From NCBI GenBank assembly GCA_903789595.1, contig CAIFEZ010000001.1, positions 1 through 64,000 on the forward strand: a stretch of DNA of 64,000 nucleotides, given 5' to 3'. The notes under the pieces are model-generated. The model was not told the DNA's origin and made no database searches. It saw nothing but the letters and a program-made list of their open reading frames with translations. Position numbers and translations under genes: made by a program. The DNA comes from an uncultured eubacterium 1-6 (lineage in GTDB: Bacteria; Bacillota; Clostridia; Lachnospirales; Lachnospiraceae). Within the stretch, counting starts at the first letter, position 1, and every line of letters starts with the position of its first letter. Shown piece by piece: positions 1 through 7,239 of this stretch.

Positions 1-122
1 GTATTATTGAGTTTTCAAGGTGCGAAGCCCATTTTTGCTATGGGAAGTTTTAGTAAGATTATAAAAGGTAGTGCTGCTCATGAATAGTTCATGAAACAAC
101 CCTGTTGCTGTACTGAGATCCA
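1..122. other. Left-edge stretch without a supported gene
   Basis: No coding region could be supported here. Frame 1 is open from the first base to a stop near position 87 (about 28 codons), so it could be the tail of a gene that begins outside the window, but I do not recognise the peptide. Read on the minus strand, the first 23 bases contain a CCTTGAAAACT motif like those in Firmicute rRNA leaders and spacers. That hint is too short to call an rRNA operon to the left. Confidence 0.3.
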
Positions 123-151
123 TTGACATTTGCGCACACCCATGCTATGAT
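123..151 (+). promoter_or_regulatory. Sigma-A promoter for the MATE leader
   Basis: A consensus -35 TTGACA (123-128) and a near-consensus -10 TATGAT (146-151) are separated by 17 bases. This is one of the best vegetative promoters in the window. It faces the attenuator-like hairpin at 195-242, the truncated MATE reading frame and the intact MATE gene. Confidence 0.8.
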
Positions 152-194
152 TTTGAGTATTCGCTCGAAGGGTGGGTCGTTCGTGGAAACAACA

Positions 195-242
195 GCCGGA
201 TAAGGCGCAGATTGAGATGTCTGTCCCTTGTTCGGCTTTTTT
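195..242 (+). terminator. Terminator-like hairpin in the leader (possible attenuator)
   Basis: Bases 195-205 pair with 226-236 over 11 consecutive positions when G.U pairs are allowed. A short inner CAGA/TCTG stem lies in the loop, and six T residues follow at 237-242. The hairpin sits between the promoter at 123-151 and the first reading frame, the arrangement of a transcriptional attenuator. No known riboswitch aptamer was recognised in the roughly 40-base leader ahead of it. The inducing signal is unknown. Confidence 0.6.
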
Positions 243-262
243 GCGTTCAGAGGCGGATTTTA

Positions 263-475
263 ATGGATTTTCTTCACGAAAATATCAAGCAAATTTATTT
301 CGGGTATCTTGCTGCGATCTTTGGCAGTACACGGATCTCATCTGTTTACTCGATTGTAGATATGGCGGTGATGGGGCAGTATCCGGGACCGGATGGTACT
401 GCTGCTCTTACTGTGGCCGCGCTTTGGGGTAAAAAGCAGGAAGTTGTGGGGGAATATGGTTATGTCAAAAGATGA
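263..475 (+). pseudogene. Truncated MATE transporter N-terminus
   Basis: From the ATG at 263 the reading frame encodes about 55 residues that look like the N-terminus of a MATE exporter: an amphipathic start, then the motif SSVYSIVDMAVMGQY followed by a GPDGTAAL stretch. MATE proteins normally continue for about 400 more residues. Here the family resemblance ends near position 425, the frame becomes unrelated, and it stops at 475, inside the start region of the intact MATE gene. It is most likely a deletion remnant. It may still be translated as a leader peptide, because promoter and start are intact. Confidence 0.6.
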
Positions 476-1805
476 GTATTTGATTACCGATACGCCGCTG
501 AAAGCGCTGACGGTTTTTGTAATGCCGATGATTCTCGGCAGCTTTTTTCAGCAGGTATACAATATGGCTGATTCCATTATCGTCGGTCAGTTTGTCGGCT
601 CCTCCGCACTGGCGGCGGTTGGTGCCTGTGCAGCCCTGACGAATGTTTTCATTTGTGTGGCACTGGGGGCCGGTGTTGGTGCAGGTGTGCTTGTGAGCCG
701 CTATTTCGGTGCCAAAGAATATGGTAAAATGAAAACCATTGTTTCTACATCATTGATCAGCTTTTTGCTTCTGAGCATCATCCTTGGTGTCTTTGGATTT
801 TGCTTTTCTCATGCGATGATGAGCGGATTACAGACCCCTGCCGATATTCTGGAGGAAGCGGCACTATATTTACGGGTCTATTTTGTGGGTTTCCCGTTTT
901 TGTTCATGTACAATATTCTTTCTACCATGTTCACATCCATCGGTGAATCAAAAATTCCGCTGGGGCTGCTGATCTTTTCATCGATCCTGAATATTGTGAT
1001 GGATCTTTGGATGGTAGCCGGTCTGGGGCTTGGCGTGTTCGGCGCGGCACTGGCAACCCTGATTGCCCAAGGAATTTCCGCTGTGTTCTCACTATTGATT
1101 TTCCTATATCGGATGCGGCGGTATAAAAGCGCCTTTGTCTGGTTTGACAGGAGGGAGCTGCGCTCGATGCTTCGAATTGCCGTGCCGTCAGTTCTCCAGC
1201 AGTCTACCGTGTCTATCGGTATGATGATCGTACAGGCAGTAGTCAATCCCTTCGGCACACAGGCGCTGGCAGGATATGCGGCAACGATGCGGGTGGAGAA
1301 TGTCTTTTCTCTGATTTTTGTGTCCATCGGCAATGCGGTTTCTCCATATGTTTCCCAGAACCTTGGTGCAAACAAAACGCAGCGTATCAAAAAAGGCTAC
1401 CACGCGGCATTGGTGTTGGATGTGTGCTTTGCAGCCATTGCCTTGCTTGTTATTGAAACGCTGCACACGCAGATTTCCTCGCTGTTCCTTGGAAAAGACG
1501 GAACAGCTCTGGCTTATCAGGTGTCTGGGGATTATATGAGGTGGATCGGTTACTTCTTTATCTTTATGGGAATTAAAATGGCGACCGATGGAGTTCTTCG
1601 CGGACTTGGAATCATGCGCCCATTCCTTATTGCCAACATGGTAAACCTTGCGATCCGCCTGTCCGTGGCTTTGATCTGTGCGCCGCGTTTTGGCATTGAT
1701 TTTGTTTGGCTTGCTGTGCCTGCAGGCTGGCTTGCCAACTTTTTGGTTTCCTATGCGGCGCTCAGAAAATCCTGGCCGGTGGATAAAGCAGCGAGCGCTC
1801 TCTAA
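462..1805 (+). CDS. MATE family multidrug exporter
   Basis: A 447-residue integral membrane protein of the MATE family, cation-coupled exporters of drugs and metabolites with twelve helices in two six-helix halves. The N-terminal motif ITDTPLKALTVFVMPMILG and the following QQVYNMADSIIVGQFVG are typical of helices 1-2, and a second related half starts near residue 225 (the MLRIAVPSVLQQS stretch). I prefer the ATG at 462 because a G-rich ribosome site at 448-453 is well spaced from it; ATGs at 393 and 456 are in frame. A terminator follows at 1838. Substrate cannot be told from sequence. It probably shares the promoter at 123 with the truncated copy upstream. Confidence 0.88.
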   Translation: MSKDEYLITDTPLKALTVFVMPMILGSFFQQVYNMADSIIVGQFVGSSALAAVGACAALTNVFICVALGAGVGAGVLVSRYFGAKEYGKMKTIVSTSLISFLLLSIILGVFGFCFSHAMMSGLQTPADILEEAALYLRVYFVGFPFLFMYNILSTMFTSIGESKIPLGLLIFSSILNIVMDLWMVAGLGLGVFGAALATLIAQGISAVFSLLIFLYRMRRYKSAFVWFDRRELRSMLRIAVPSVLQQSTVSIGMMIVQAVVNPFGTQALAGYAATMRVENVFSLIFVSIGNAVSPYVSQNLGANKTQRIKKGYHAALVLDVCFAAIALLVIETLHTQISSLFLGKDGTALAYQVSGDYMRWIGYFFIFMGIKMATDGVLRGLGIMRPFLIANMVNLAIRLSVALICAPRFGIDFVWLAVPAGWLANFLVSYAALRKSWPVDKAASAL

Positions 1806-1837
1806 TACCCGGTTTATCAAACCACAATAACCATTTT

Positions 1838-1870
1838 ACGGCGGGTCTCGGCCCGCCGTTTCTTTTTGCT
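1838..1870 (+). terminator. Rho-independent terminator of the first MATE gene
   Basis: The CGGCGGG stem (1839-1845) pairs with CCCGCCG (1852-1858) around a 6-base loop. An A-T pair extends it, and a T-rich tract runs to about 1869. It lies 33 bases after the MATE stop codon. Confidence 0.85.
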
Positions 1871-1909
1871 TTATATCAATCGCATTCTCCCCGCTTGGTG
1901 CGGATCAGT

Positions 1910-2077
1910 TTATACACTTTTCCTGTTTGGGGCTGTATATCCAGGCGGCTTTTCGGTTTCCCTGACGATTTTGCGTAGGCCGCTTCCATGACGCTCCATG
2001 TATTTCATGCGGTGGAACGGGTCAGCAATCACAGGGCTTGCCACATTGAACGGATACTTTTTAGTGTCAAAAACAAA
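1910..2077 (-). pseudogene. C-terminal fragment of an AlbA/AAA-4 type ATP-binding protein
   Basis: On the minus strand an open frame without a start codon encodes about 55 residues. They include DTKKYPFNVASPVIADPF followed by KYMERHGSGLRKI, the signature of the C-terminal part of AlbA_2/divergent AAA-4 proteins (also annotated as RecG-like putative transcriptional regulators). Family members are usually 400-550 residues. The frame opens right at the left arm of the 47-bp palindrome and stops early at 1910, so both ends are lost. It is a relic of an older accessory gene at this site. Confidence 0.65.
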
Positions 2078-2120
2078 TCAGAAAATAAAAACGGAGAATC
2101 CGTAGATATTTTCTGATTTG
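2074..2120. repeat. 47-bp nested palindrome overlapping a promoter
   Basis: The arms 2074-2087 and 2107-2120 are perfect 14-bp reverse complements. An inner 5-bp inverted repeat (2091-2095 with 2099-2103) sits between them. The right arm covers the likely spacer and -35 zone of the -10 TATAAT at 2126-2131, so it could be an operator for the ATPase operon. It could also be the end of a small inserted element, because the coding scrap on the minus strand begins exactly at its left arm. Confidence 0.6.
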
Positions 2121-2125
2121 CAGCG

Positions 2126-2131
2126 TATAAT
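2126..2131 (+). promoter_or_regulatory. -10 element of the ATPase/RloB-like operon
   Basis: A perfect TATAAT lies 51 bases before the ATG at 2183. No good -35 is visible at 17 bp spacing (TAGATA at 2103-2108), so an activator, or repression through the overlapping palindrome, is plausible. Confidence 0.5.
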
Positions 2132-2182
2132 AAGATTATAAGAAAGTAAAAACGAAAAAACTGTTTTTAGAGGAGGGCTGCT

Positions 2183-3334
2183 ATGAAAATACTCCGCATC
2201 ACCGCACAAGGACTCCCATTATTCAAAAAAGACTTGGATATTTGTTTTTATACGCAGCAACGTGTTTGCGAAGAGGACAAAGATAGTCTTTACCGTTTGA
2301 CGGGTAATTACTATCTCCACTCTGCCTGTGCTTTCATTGGAATTAACGCATCTGGCAAGACATCGGTATTAAAGGTCATTAGCTTGGCCTTAAATATTGT
2401 GAAAAATGAACCCATCAATCATGTGGAGGCAAAAAGCATTCTTGGCGGAGCGAAGAAGGCTACAATCCGCACATATTTTTATGATAAGCGTAGCTACGTC
2501 TGCTGCTTGGAAACTGTAATTGCGGCAAAGAAGTCGAAAACAGGGGAATATGTGTATTCGATTCTGTCTGAAAGCCTTTGGGAAAAACCGATTGCAACCG
2601 TTAAGTCGAAAAAGTATCTGACAGATTTTACAGGAATGAAGCCTGTAGAGCAGCGCAATAGCGATGAAGCATACCTTTCTGATGATGTCAGCTTTGTCAT
2701 TGCACATAATAAAAAAGCGAATGATACAGTGGAAATATTCAGCCTGCTTTCCTATACGAATGTGAATGTGCTTCCATTTACCGAAGATATTCCATTGGAG
2801 GTAATTGCATTTCTCGATCCAACCATTGAGAAATTGTGCTTTGAACAGACAGAGGGAAAAACATTTATCCACTTGAAGTTTAAGGATGAAGAAGAGATTA
2901 TCCTGAATAATGCGGCAGACCTTGAGCAGTATCTGTCCTCTGGTACGATTAAGGGCATTATTACATTCTCGATGGTAAAGGAAGTTCTTCATTCAGGTGG
3001 TTATCTTCTGGTAGATGAAATAGAGAATCATTTCAACAAGGAAATTGTAACGACCTTAGTGCGCTTCTTTATGGACAGCCGACTGAACAAAAATGGCGGA
3101 ACGCTTATTTTCACTACGCATTATCCGGAACTGCTGGATGAATATGACCGAAATGACGGAATTTGTATTGTGAGAAATCGTAATGGCATTACAGCAGAAA
3201 ATTTGAGCTACATATTGAAACGTAATGATATTAAAAAGAGTGATGCCTACCAGAGCGGCTTCCTTGAGGGAACAACGCCAGCATATGAAGCGTATATGCG
3301 CTTGAAGAAAAGCCTGGCTGCTTCGATCAATTAA
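2183..3334 (+). CDS. AAA15-type ATPase of a putative abortive-infection pair
   Basis: A 383-residue P-loop ATPase of the RloA/AbiLi-like group (COG1106 style). The Walker A is GINASGKTS near residues 53-61, a signature-like LSSGT sits near residue 252, the Walker B is YLLVDEIENH near 274-283, and a switch histidine follows in FTTHYPELL. Such ABC-like ATPases often act as sensors in anti-phage systems and pair with a small nuclease-type partner. The start has a strong AGAGGAGGG site. The next gene follows after 12 bases with its own AAGGAGG, so the two are co-transcribed. Base composition is visibly more AT-rich than the neighbours, suggesting transfer. The ATPase call is firm; the defence role is inferred from the pairing. 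Confidence 0.8.
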   Translation: MKILRITAQGLPLFKKDLDICFYTQQRVCEEDKDSLYRLTGNYYLHSACAFIGINASGKTSVLKVISLALNIVKNEPINHVEAKSILGGAKKATIRTYFYDKRSYVCCLETVIAAKKSKTGEYVYSILSESLWEKPIATVKSKKYLTDFTGMKPVEQRNSDEAYLSDDVSFVIAHNKKANDTVEIFSLLSYTNVNVLPFTEDIPLEVIAFLDPTIEKLCFEQTEGKTFIHLKFKDEEEIILNNAADLEQYLSSGTIKGIITFSMVKEVLHSGGYLLVDEIENHFNKEIVTTLVRFFMDSRLNKNGGTLIFTTHYPELLDEYDRNDGICIVRNRNGITAENLSYILKRNDIKKSDAYQSGFLEGTTPAYEAYMRLKKSLAASIN

Positions 3335-3346
3335 GGAGGCGGCAGA

Positions 3347-3865
3347 ATGGAATTAGCAAAATACAAGGCGTGTATATGTGAAGGTTCTGCCGAAGAAGCT
3401 ATTATCGACATACTGGTTGATAATGATCTTCTGATTTTCAACAGAGAAGAAATGTTGGAAGAACGTGTTATCCGTTGCAGAAGTGCTAAACGATTCGAGG
3501 AGCGATACTTACGGAAAGGATTCGATGAGCAGATTTCTGTGATACGGATTTTGGATTCTCGCAGAGAGAAATTTCGATTGAGTAAAGCATATGAGCAGAA
3601 AATTGACGTGGTAAATGTCATTACTGCTCCAGAAATTGAAATGCTGATTATTCATGCGGAAGGAGCATATTATCAGCTTAAGCGTTCTGGAAAAAAACCA
3701 AGCGAATTTTGTAAAACAAATCTTCGGATGCATGATGTGAAGTCGTATGATTTTGTGAAGCAGTATTTCAGTAACCCACAGCTCTTGGTGAAAGCCATAA
3801 AAGAGTATCGCAGAACAGCAAATATCCCCAAAGGAGAATACAGTTTGTCTGATTTGCTGAGATGA
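3347..3865 (+). CDS. RloB-like small partner protein
   Basis: A 172-residue protein whose layout resembles short RloB/AbiLii-type proteins. An N-terminal KACICEGSAEE motif supplies an acidic residue after a beta strand, as in TOPRIM-like folds. A middle RILDSRREKF segment supplies an Asp, and VITAPEIEMLIIHAEGAYY corresponds to the conserved P-x-x-E-x-L-x-x-H block of RloB. Relatives in Clostridia are sometimes annotated as N-6 DNA methylase, but no SAM-binding or NPPY motif is visible, so that name should not be used. It is the likely effector for the ATPase encoded just upstream. Function is inferred from gene pairing. Confidence 0.6.
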   Translation: MELAKYKACICEGSAEEAIIDILVDNDLLIFNREEMLEERVIRCRSAKRFEERYLRKGFDEQISVIRILDSRREKFRLSKAYEQKIDVVNVITAPEIEMLIIHAEGAYYQLKRSGKKPSEFCKTNLRMHDVKSYDFVKQYFSNPQLLVKAIKEYRRTANIPKGEYSLSDLLR

Positions 3866-3964
3866 GCTTTGCTTTTTTGATATATTGGCCGGGACTCAAA
3901 TGGTCACCAGGAGATAAACGGATACCAGTTTACAGAAAACAGAATAGAATCGTCTTTGATGCTT

Positions 3965-3990
3965 CGTTGGGAAACCAACGGGGTATTTTT
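3965..3990 (+). terminator. Terminator after the ATPase/RloB-like operon
   Basis: CGTTGG (3965-3970) pairs with CCAACG (3975-3980) around a GAAA loop. A T-rich tract follows at 3984-3992. It lies about 100 bases after the stop codon. Confidence 0.65.
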
Positions 3991-3994
3991 ATTA

Positions 3995-4024
3995 CCGCAG
4001 CTGCGCTGCGGCCTCGCTTTTTTT
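3995..4024 (+). terminator. Second tandem terminator hairpin
   Basis: CCGCAGC (3995-4001) pairs with GCTGCGG (4005-4011), and a run of seven T starts at 4018. It directly precedes the next MATE gene, so it could be a back-up terminator or an attenuator in that gene's leader. Confidence 0.6.
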
Positions 4025-4061
4025 GTCTGGATATGACAGCTGGAAGCTCGGGAGGTTTTGG

Positions 4062-5417
4062 TTGAAACAGAAATTAGATTTTGGAACAGAAAAAATGCTG
4101 CCTTTGATTGTAAAGATGTCCCTTCCTGCCATTGCGGCACAGTTTGTGAATCTGCTGTACGGAATCGTGGACCGTATCTTTATCGGACACATCCCCTCGG
4201 AGGGCACGCAGGCACTGGCCGGGGTCGGTGTCTGTAATTCGATTATCCTTATTGTGGCTGCATTTGCACAGTTCACAGGGAGCGGGGCATCGCCGCTGGC
4301 GGCAATTGAGCTTGGTAAGGGAAATCAGAAGAAGGCAGAGCAGTTTCTGGGCAACGGGATTACACTTCTGCTTGTTTTCGGTATTGTACTTATGTTGGCA
4401 GTATACAGCTTTATGGATCCGATTTTGCGGCTGGTAGGCGCGTCGGAGGCTACACTGCCGTATGCACACAGTTATCTTGCGTGGTATATGAGCGGAACGC
4501 TGTTTGTCATGATCACGATAGGTCTGAATCCATTTCTTACTACAGAGGGGCATCCGAAAGCGGCGATGTTTTCCGTACTGATCGGGGCCGGTATCAATAT
4601 CTTTCTGGATCCTGTTTTTATTTTCACACTCGGTATGGGGGTGAGGGGCGCCGCGATGGCAACAGCCATCTCGCAGGGTGTGAGTTCCGTATGGATTCTG
4701 CACACGCTTCTCAAAGAGGATGCCTTGCTCAAAGTGACCCGTAAGACATTGAGGCCGGATATGGCAGTCATGCACAGCATACTGGCATTGGGAGTTTCAC
4801 CGTTTGTAATGGCATCGACAGAAAGCCTGATCGGGTTTGTAATGAATGCAGGGTTGGCAAAATATGGGGATATTTACGTCAGTACGCTTACCATTTTACA
4901 GAGTTGTATGATGATGATATCCACGCCACTGCAGGGCTTCACTGCCGGCGTAAGTCCGGTGATTTCCTATAATTATGGGCAGGGCAATACTGACCGGATT
5001 CAAGAGGGAAAGAGGATTATTTTTTGTGTGATGACCGGTTTTAATTTTATAATTACGCTGCTGATTATTCTGCTTCCGTCAGTCTTTGGAGGTGTTTTTA
5101 CAAGTGATCCGAAGCTGATTGCAGAAGTACAGATTTATGCGGGAGTATTTTTGGGCGGCTTTCTGATTTTCGGGCTGCAAAGATCCTGTCAGTGCATGTT
5201 TCTGTCGATGAATCAGCCCAAAATTTCTCTGTTTATTGCGCTGCTTCGTAAGGTATTCCTTCTGGTGCCACTGGCGCTGATTCTTCCGAACTTTTTCGGA
5301 GTGAAAGGAATCTACCTGGCTGAATCTGTAGCGGACGCAGTCGCTGCGACATGCTGCAGCCTGATCTTTTGGAAGCGCTATCCGAAAATCCTGAAATATA
5401 TCCAAAAAAAATCCTGA
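4062..5417 (+). CDS. MATE family exporter, second copy
   Basis: A 451-residue MATE exporter, clearly of a different subgroup from the first. It begins with KQKLDFGTEKMLPLIVKMS and AQFVNLLYGIVDRIFIGH, the helix 1-2 signature of the DinF/NorM-like clostridial group. Twelve hydrophobic segments can be followed to the C-terminus. I choose the TTG at 4062 because GGAGGT at 4051-4056 is correctly spaced; a TTG at 4023 lies in the upstream hairpin. Substrate unknown. It has no obvious link to the defence pair other than position. Confidence 0.85.
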   Translation: MKQKLDFGTEKMLPLIVKMSLPAIAAQFVNLLYGIVDRIFIGHIPSEGTQALAGVGVCNSIILIVAAFAQFTGSGASPLAAIELGKGNQKKAEQFLGNGITLLLVFGIVLMLAVYSFMDPILRLVGASEATLPYAHSYLAWYMSGTLFVMITIGLNPFLTTEGHPKAAMFSVLIGAGINIFLDPVFIFTLGMGVRGAAMATAISQGVSSVWILHTLLKEDALLKVTRKTLRPDMAVMHSILALGVSPFVMASTESLIGFVMNAGLAKYGDIYVSTLTILQSCMMMISTPLQGFTAGVSPVISYNYGQGNTDRIQEGKRIIFCVMTGFNFIITLLIILLPSVFGGVFTSDPKLIAEVQIYAGVFLGGFLIFGLQRSCQCMFLSMNQPKISLFIALLRKVFLLVPLALILPNFFGVKGIYLAESVADAVAATCCSLIFWKRYPKILKYIQKKS

Positions 5418-5563
5418 AGTTCTTGTGGGGATTGCGATAATAGAATAAAATATATACATAGGGTAAACTAACACGAAACAAATATGCAATACATGATAGT
5501 ATAACTTGTTTATGACACGGCTGGCTCCGTGCCGGGCACTCCCCGAAGGGAAGGAGGAAATGC

Positions 5564-7237
5564 GTGGTGACAAAATCTTCTCTGAAAAAGCTTCGCGTTT
5601 TTCTGTATGTGCTTCTTTCCGTCCTGGCGGCGATGGCGCTGCGGCAGGCTGCTTACCGGACCGATGGTGTATTGGACCGGATCAGCGGCATACTTCGTCC
5701 GGGCATTTATCTGGTTTTGTTTCTCGTTTGGGGGATTTCGATCCACAGACGGATTATTCAGATTCAGGTGCGCCGTCATCTCATCGTTATTTCTGCTCTC
5801 ATCATATTCTGGATTGCCGTCAGAACCATCCGGTATTCGCTGGAGAAAGGTGTATGGCTGATCCGGTTCCTGTGGCACCTGTACTATGTTCCCCTGCTGA
5901 TGATTCCGCTGCTGGCAGTGTTTATCGCGCTGTCGCTGGGAAAAGGAGAAAATTTCCGACTGCCGAAGTGGACAGCATTGTTATATATACCAACGGTGCT
6001 GCTCCTGATGCTGGTTCTGACCAACGATTTGCATCAGATCGTATTCATTTTTCCTGCCGACGCTGTGGTGTGGATGGATGATTATAATTATGGCATTGGT
6101 TACTTTCTGGTTGTCGTCTGGATGATGTTATGCAGTGTAACTGCTCTTGTGATCATGCTGATTAAATGCCGGATTCCGCACAGCCGCAAAGTCCTGATAT
6201 TGCCCTTTCTTCCGGTCATCCTTGCAATGATCTACGGCACGCTGTGGATTTTAGATTCGTTCGGTATTGTTCAGTTGTTATGGCTGAGGATGCTTGCCGG
6301 TGATATTACCATTGTATATTGCCTGCTGTTCTCGGCAGCGCTTGAAAGCTGTATCCAATGTGGCCTGATCCAGAGCAATACCGGTTACGACGAACTGTTT
6401 CCGGTCAGCAGGCTCGGAGCGCAGATAACGGATGCGGAGAATAATGTCTGTCTTGCAAGCCTCAACGCAGTCACGCTGACGGAGGAACAGAGGAGAAAGG
6501 CAGGGGACGGGGCAATCCTGTCAGATAAAAATACGCTTGTCCGGAGTCAGCCGATCGGATTCGGTCATGTTCTCTGGCAGGAGGATGTTTCTGAACTGAC
6601 CGAAACCATCGAACAAATTGAAGAAAACTGCTCGGAGCTTGCGGAACGTAACCGTATCCGACGGAAGAATCTGGAAATAAAGAAAAGGATTCTTGCCCTT
6701 CAGGAGAAAAACAGGGTAAATGATCTGCTCCAGAGCGAAACAGCGCGGCAGATGGATCTGATCGAACGGACTCTGGAAAATTACGAGACAGAAACGGATG
6801 GCAGCAGATGCGGCCGGCTTCTGGCGGGCGCGGCGGTAATCGGCGCCTATATCAAACGATACGGCAATCTGCTGCTTATCCGCGAGCACAGTTCATCCGA
6901 GGATATCCGGGACCTGTCCAGGTGCTTTGAGGAATCCTTTATGAATCTCGAACTTCTCGGCGTGAACTGCCTCTGCACATTGCCATCGGAGGTTCCGCTT
7001 GCAACCTCGGATATGCTTCGGGTGTACCGGAGCTTCGAGACGATGACGGAGGCCTGTTTGTATGACCTCTCCAATGTCTGGATTCATCTGCGGAACGATG
7101 CGGGCGGTTATCTGCTGCATATGGAATTTGTCTGCGAGACGGATCTGACGCAGTTTGCGCAGATCGCTGATTTTTTTTCTGCCGAAGAGAAAGGAACGTA
7201 TCGCTTTTCGTTCCGAATGCGGAAAGGCGGGGTGTAA
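5564..7237 (+). CDS. 7TM sensor with degenerate kinase-like C-terminus
   Basis: A 557-residue membrane sensor. The first roughly 230 residues form about seven hydrophobic helices, as in histidine kinase N-terminal 7TM regions. A small PAS-like segment and a long charged coiled coil (about residues 340-420) follow. The last 150 residues look like the tail of a sensor kinase, but the position of the ATP-binding N-box reads FETMTEACLYDLSNVW with no catalytic Asn, and no clear phosphoacceptor His motif is seen. It is therefore probably a pseudokinase. It starts at GTG 5564 with AAGGAGG upstream and is followed after two bases by the true kinase gene, so the pair likely form one receptor complex. 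Confidence 0.7.
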   Translation: MVTKSSLKKLRVFLYVLLSVLAAMALRQAAYRTDGVLDRISGILRPGIYLVLFLVWGISIHRRIIQIQVRRHLIVISALIIFWIAVRTIRYSLEKGVWLIRFLWHLYYVPLLMIPLLAVFIALSLGKGENFRLPKWTALLYIPTVLLLMLVLTNDLHQIVFIFPADAVVWMDDYNYGIGYFLVVVWMMLCSVTALVIMLIKCRIPHSRKVLILPFLPVILAMIYGTLWILDSFGIVQLLWLRMLAGDITIVYCLLFSAALESCIQCGLIQSNTGYDELFPVSRLGAQITDAENNVCLASLNAVTLTEEQRRKAGDGAILSDKNTLVRSQPIGFGHVLWQEDVSELTETIEQIEENCSELAERNRIRRKNLEIKKRILALQEKNRVNDLLQSETARQMDLIERTLENYETETDGSRCGRLLAGAAVIGAYIKRYGNLLLIREHSSSEDIRDLSRCFEESFMNLELLGVNCLCTLPSEVPLATSDMLRVYRSFETMTEACLYDLSNVWIHLRNDAGGYLLHMEFVCETDLTQFAQIADFFSAEEKGTYRFSFRMRKGGV

Positions 7238-7239
7238 TC

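Noticed and set aside
1-23. Edge of an rRNA operon on the minus strand
   Set aside because: Only a short CCTTGAAAACT-type motif is present, and no 16S or 23S sequence lies in the window.
3347-3865. Annotation as N-6 DNA methylase
   Set aside because: Relatives carry that label, but no SAM-binding glycine motif or NPPY-type catalytic motif is present in the 172 residues.
3862-4065. A 67-codon frame overlapping the stop of the RloB-like gene
   Set aside because: It reads straight through two terminator hairpins, has no ribosome site of its own and no recognisable sequence.
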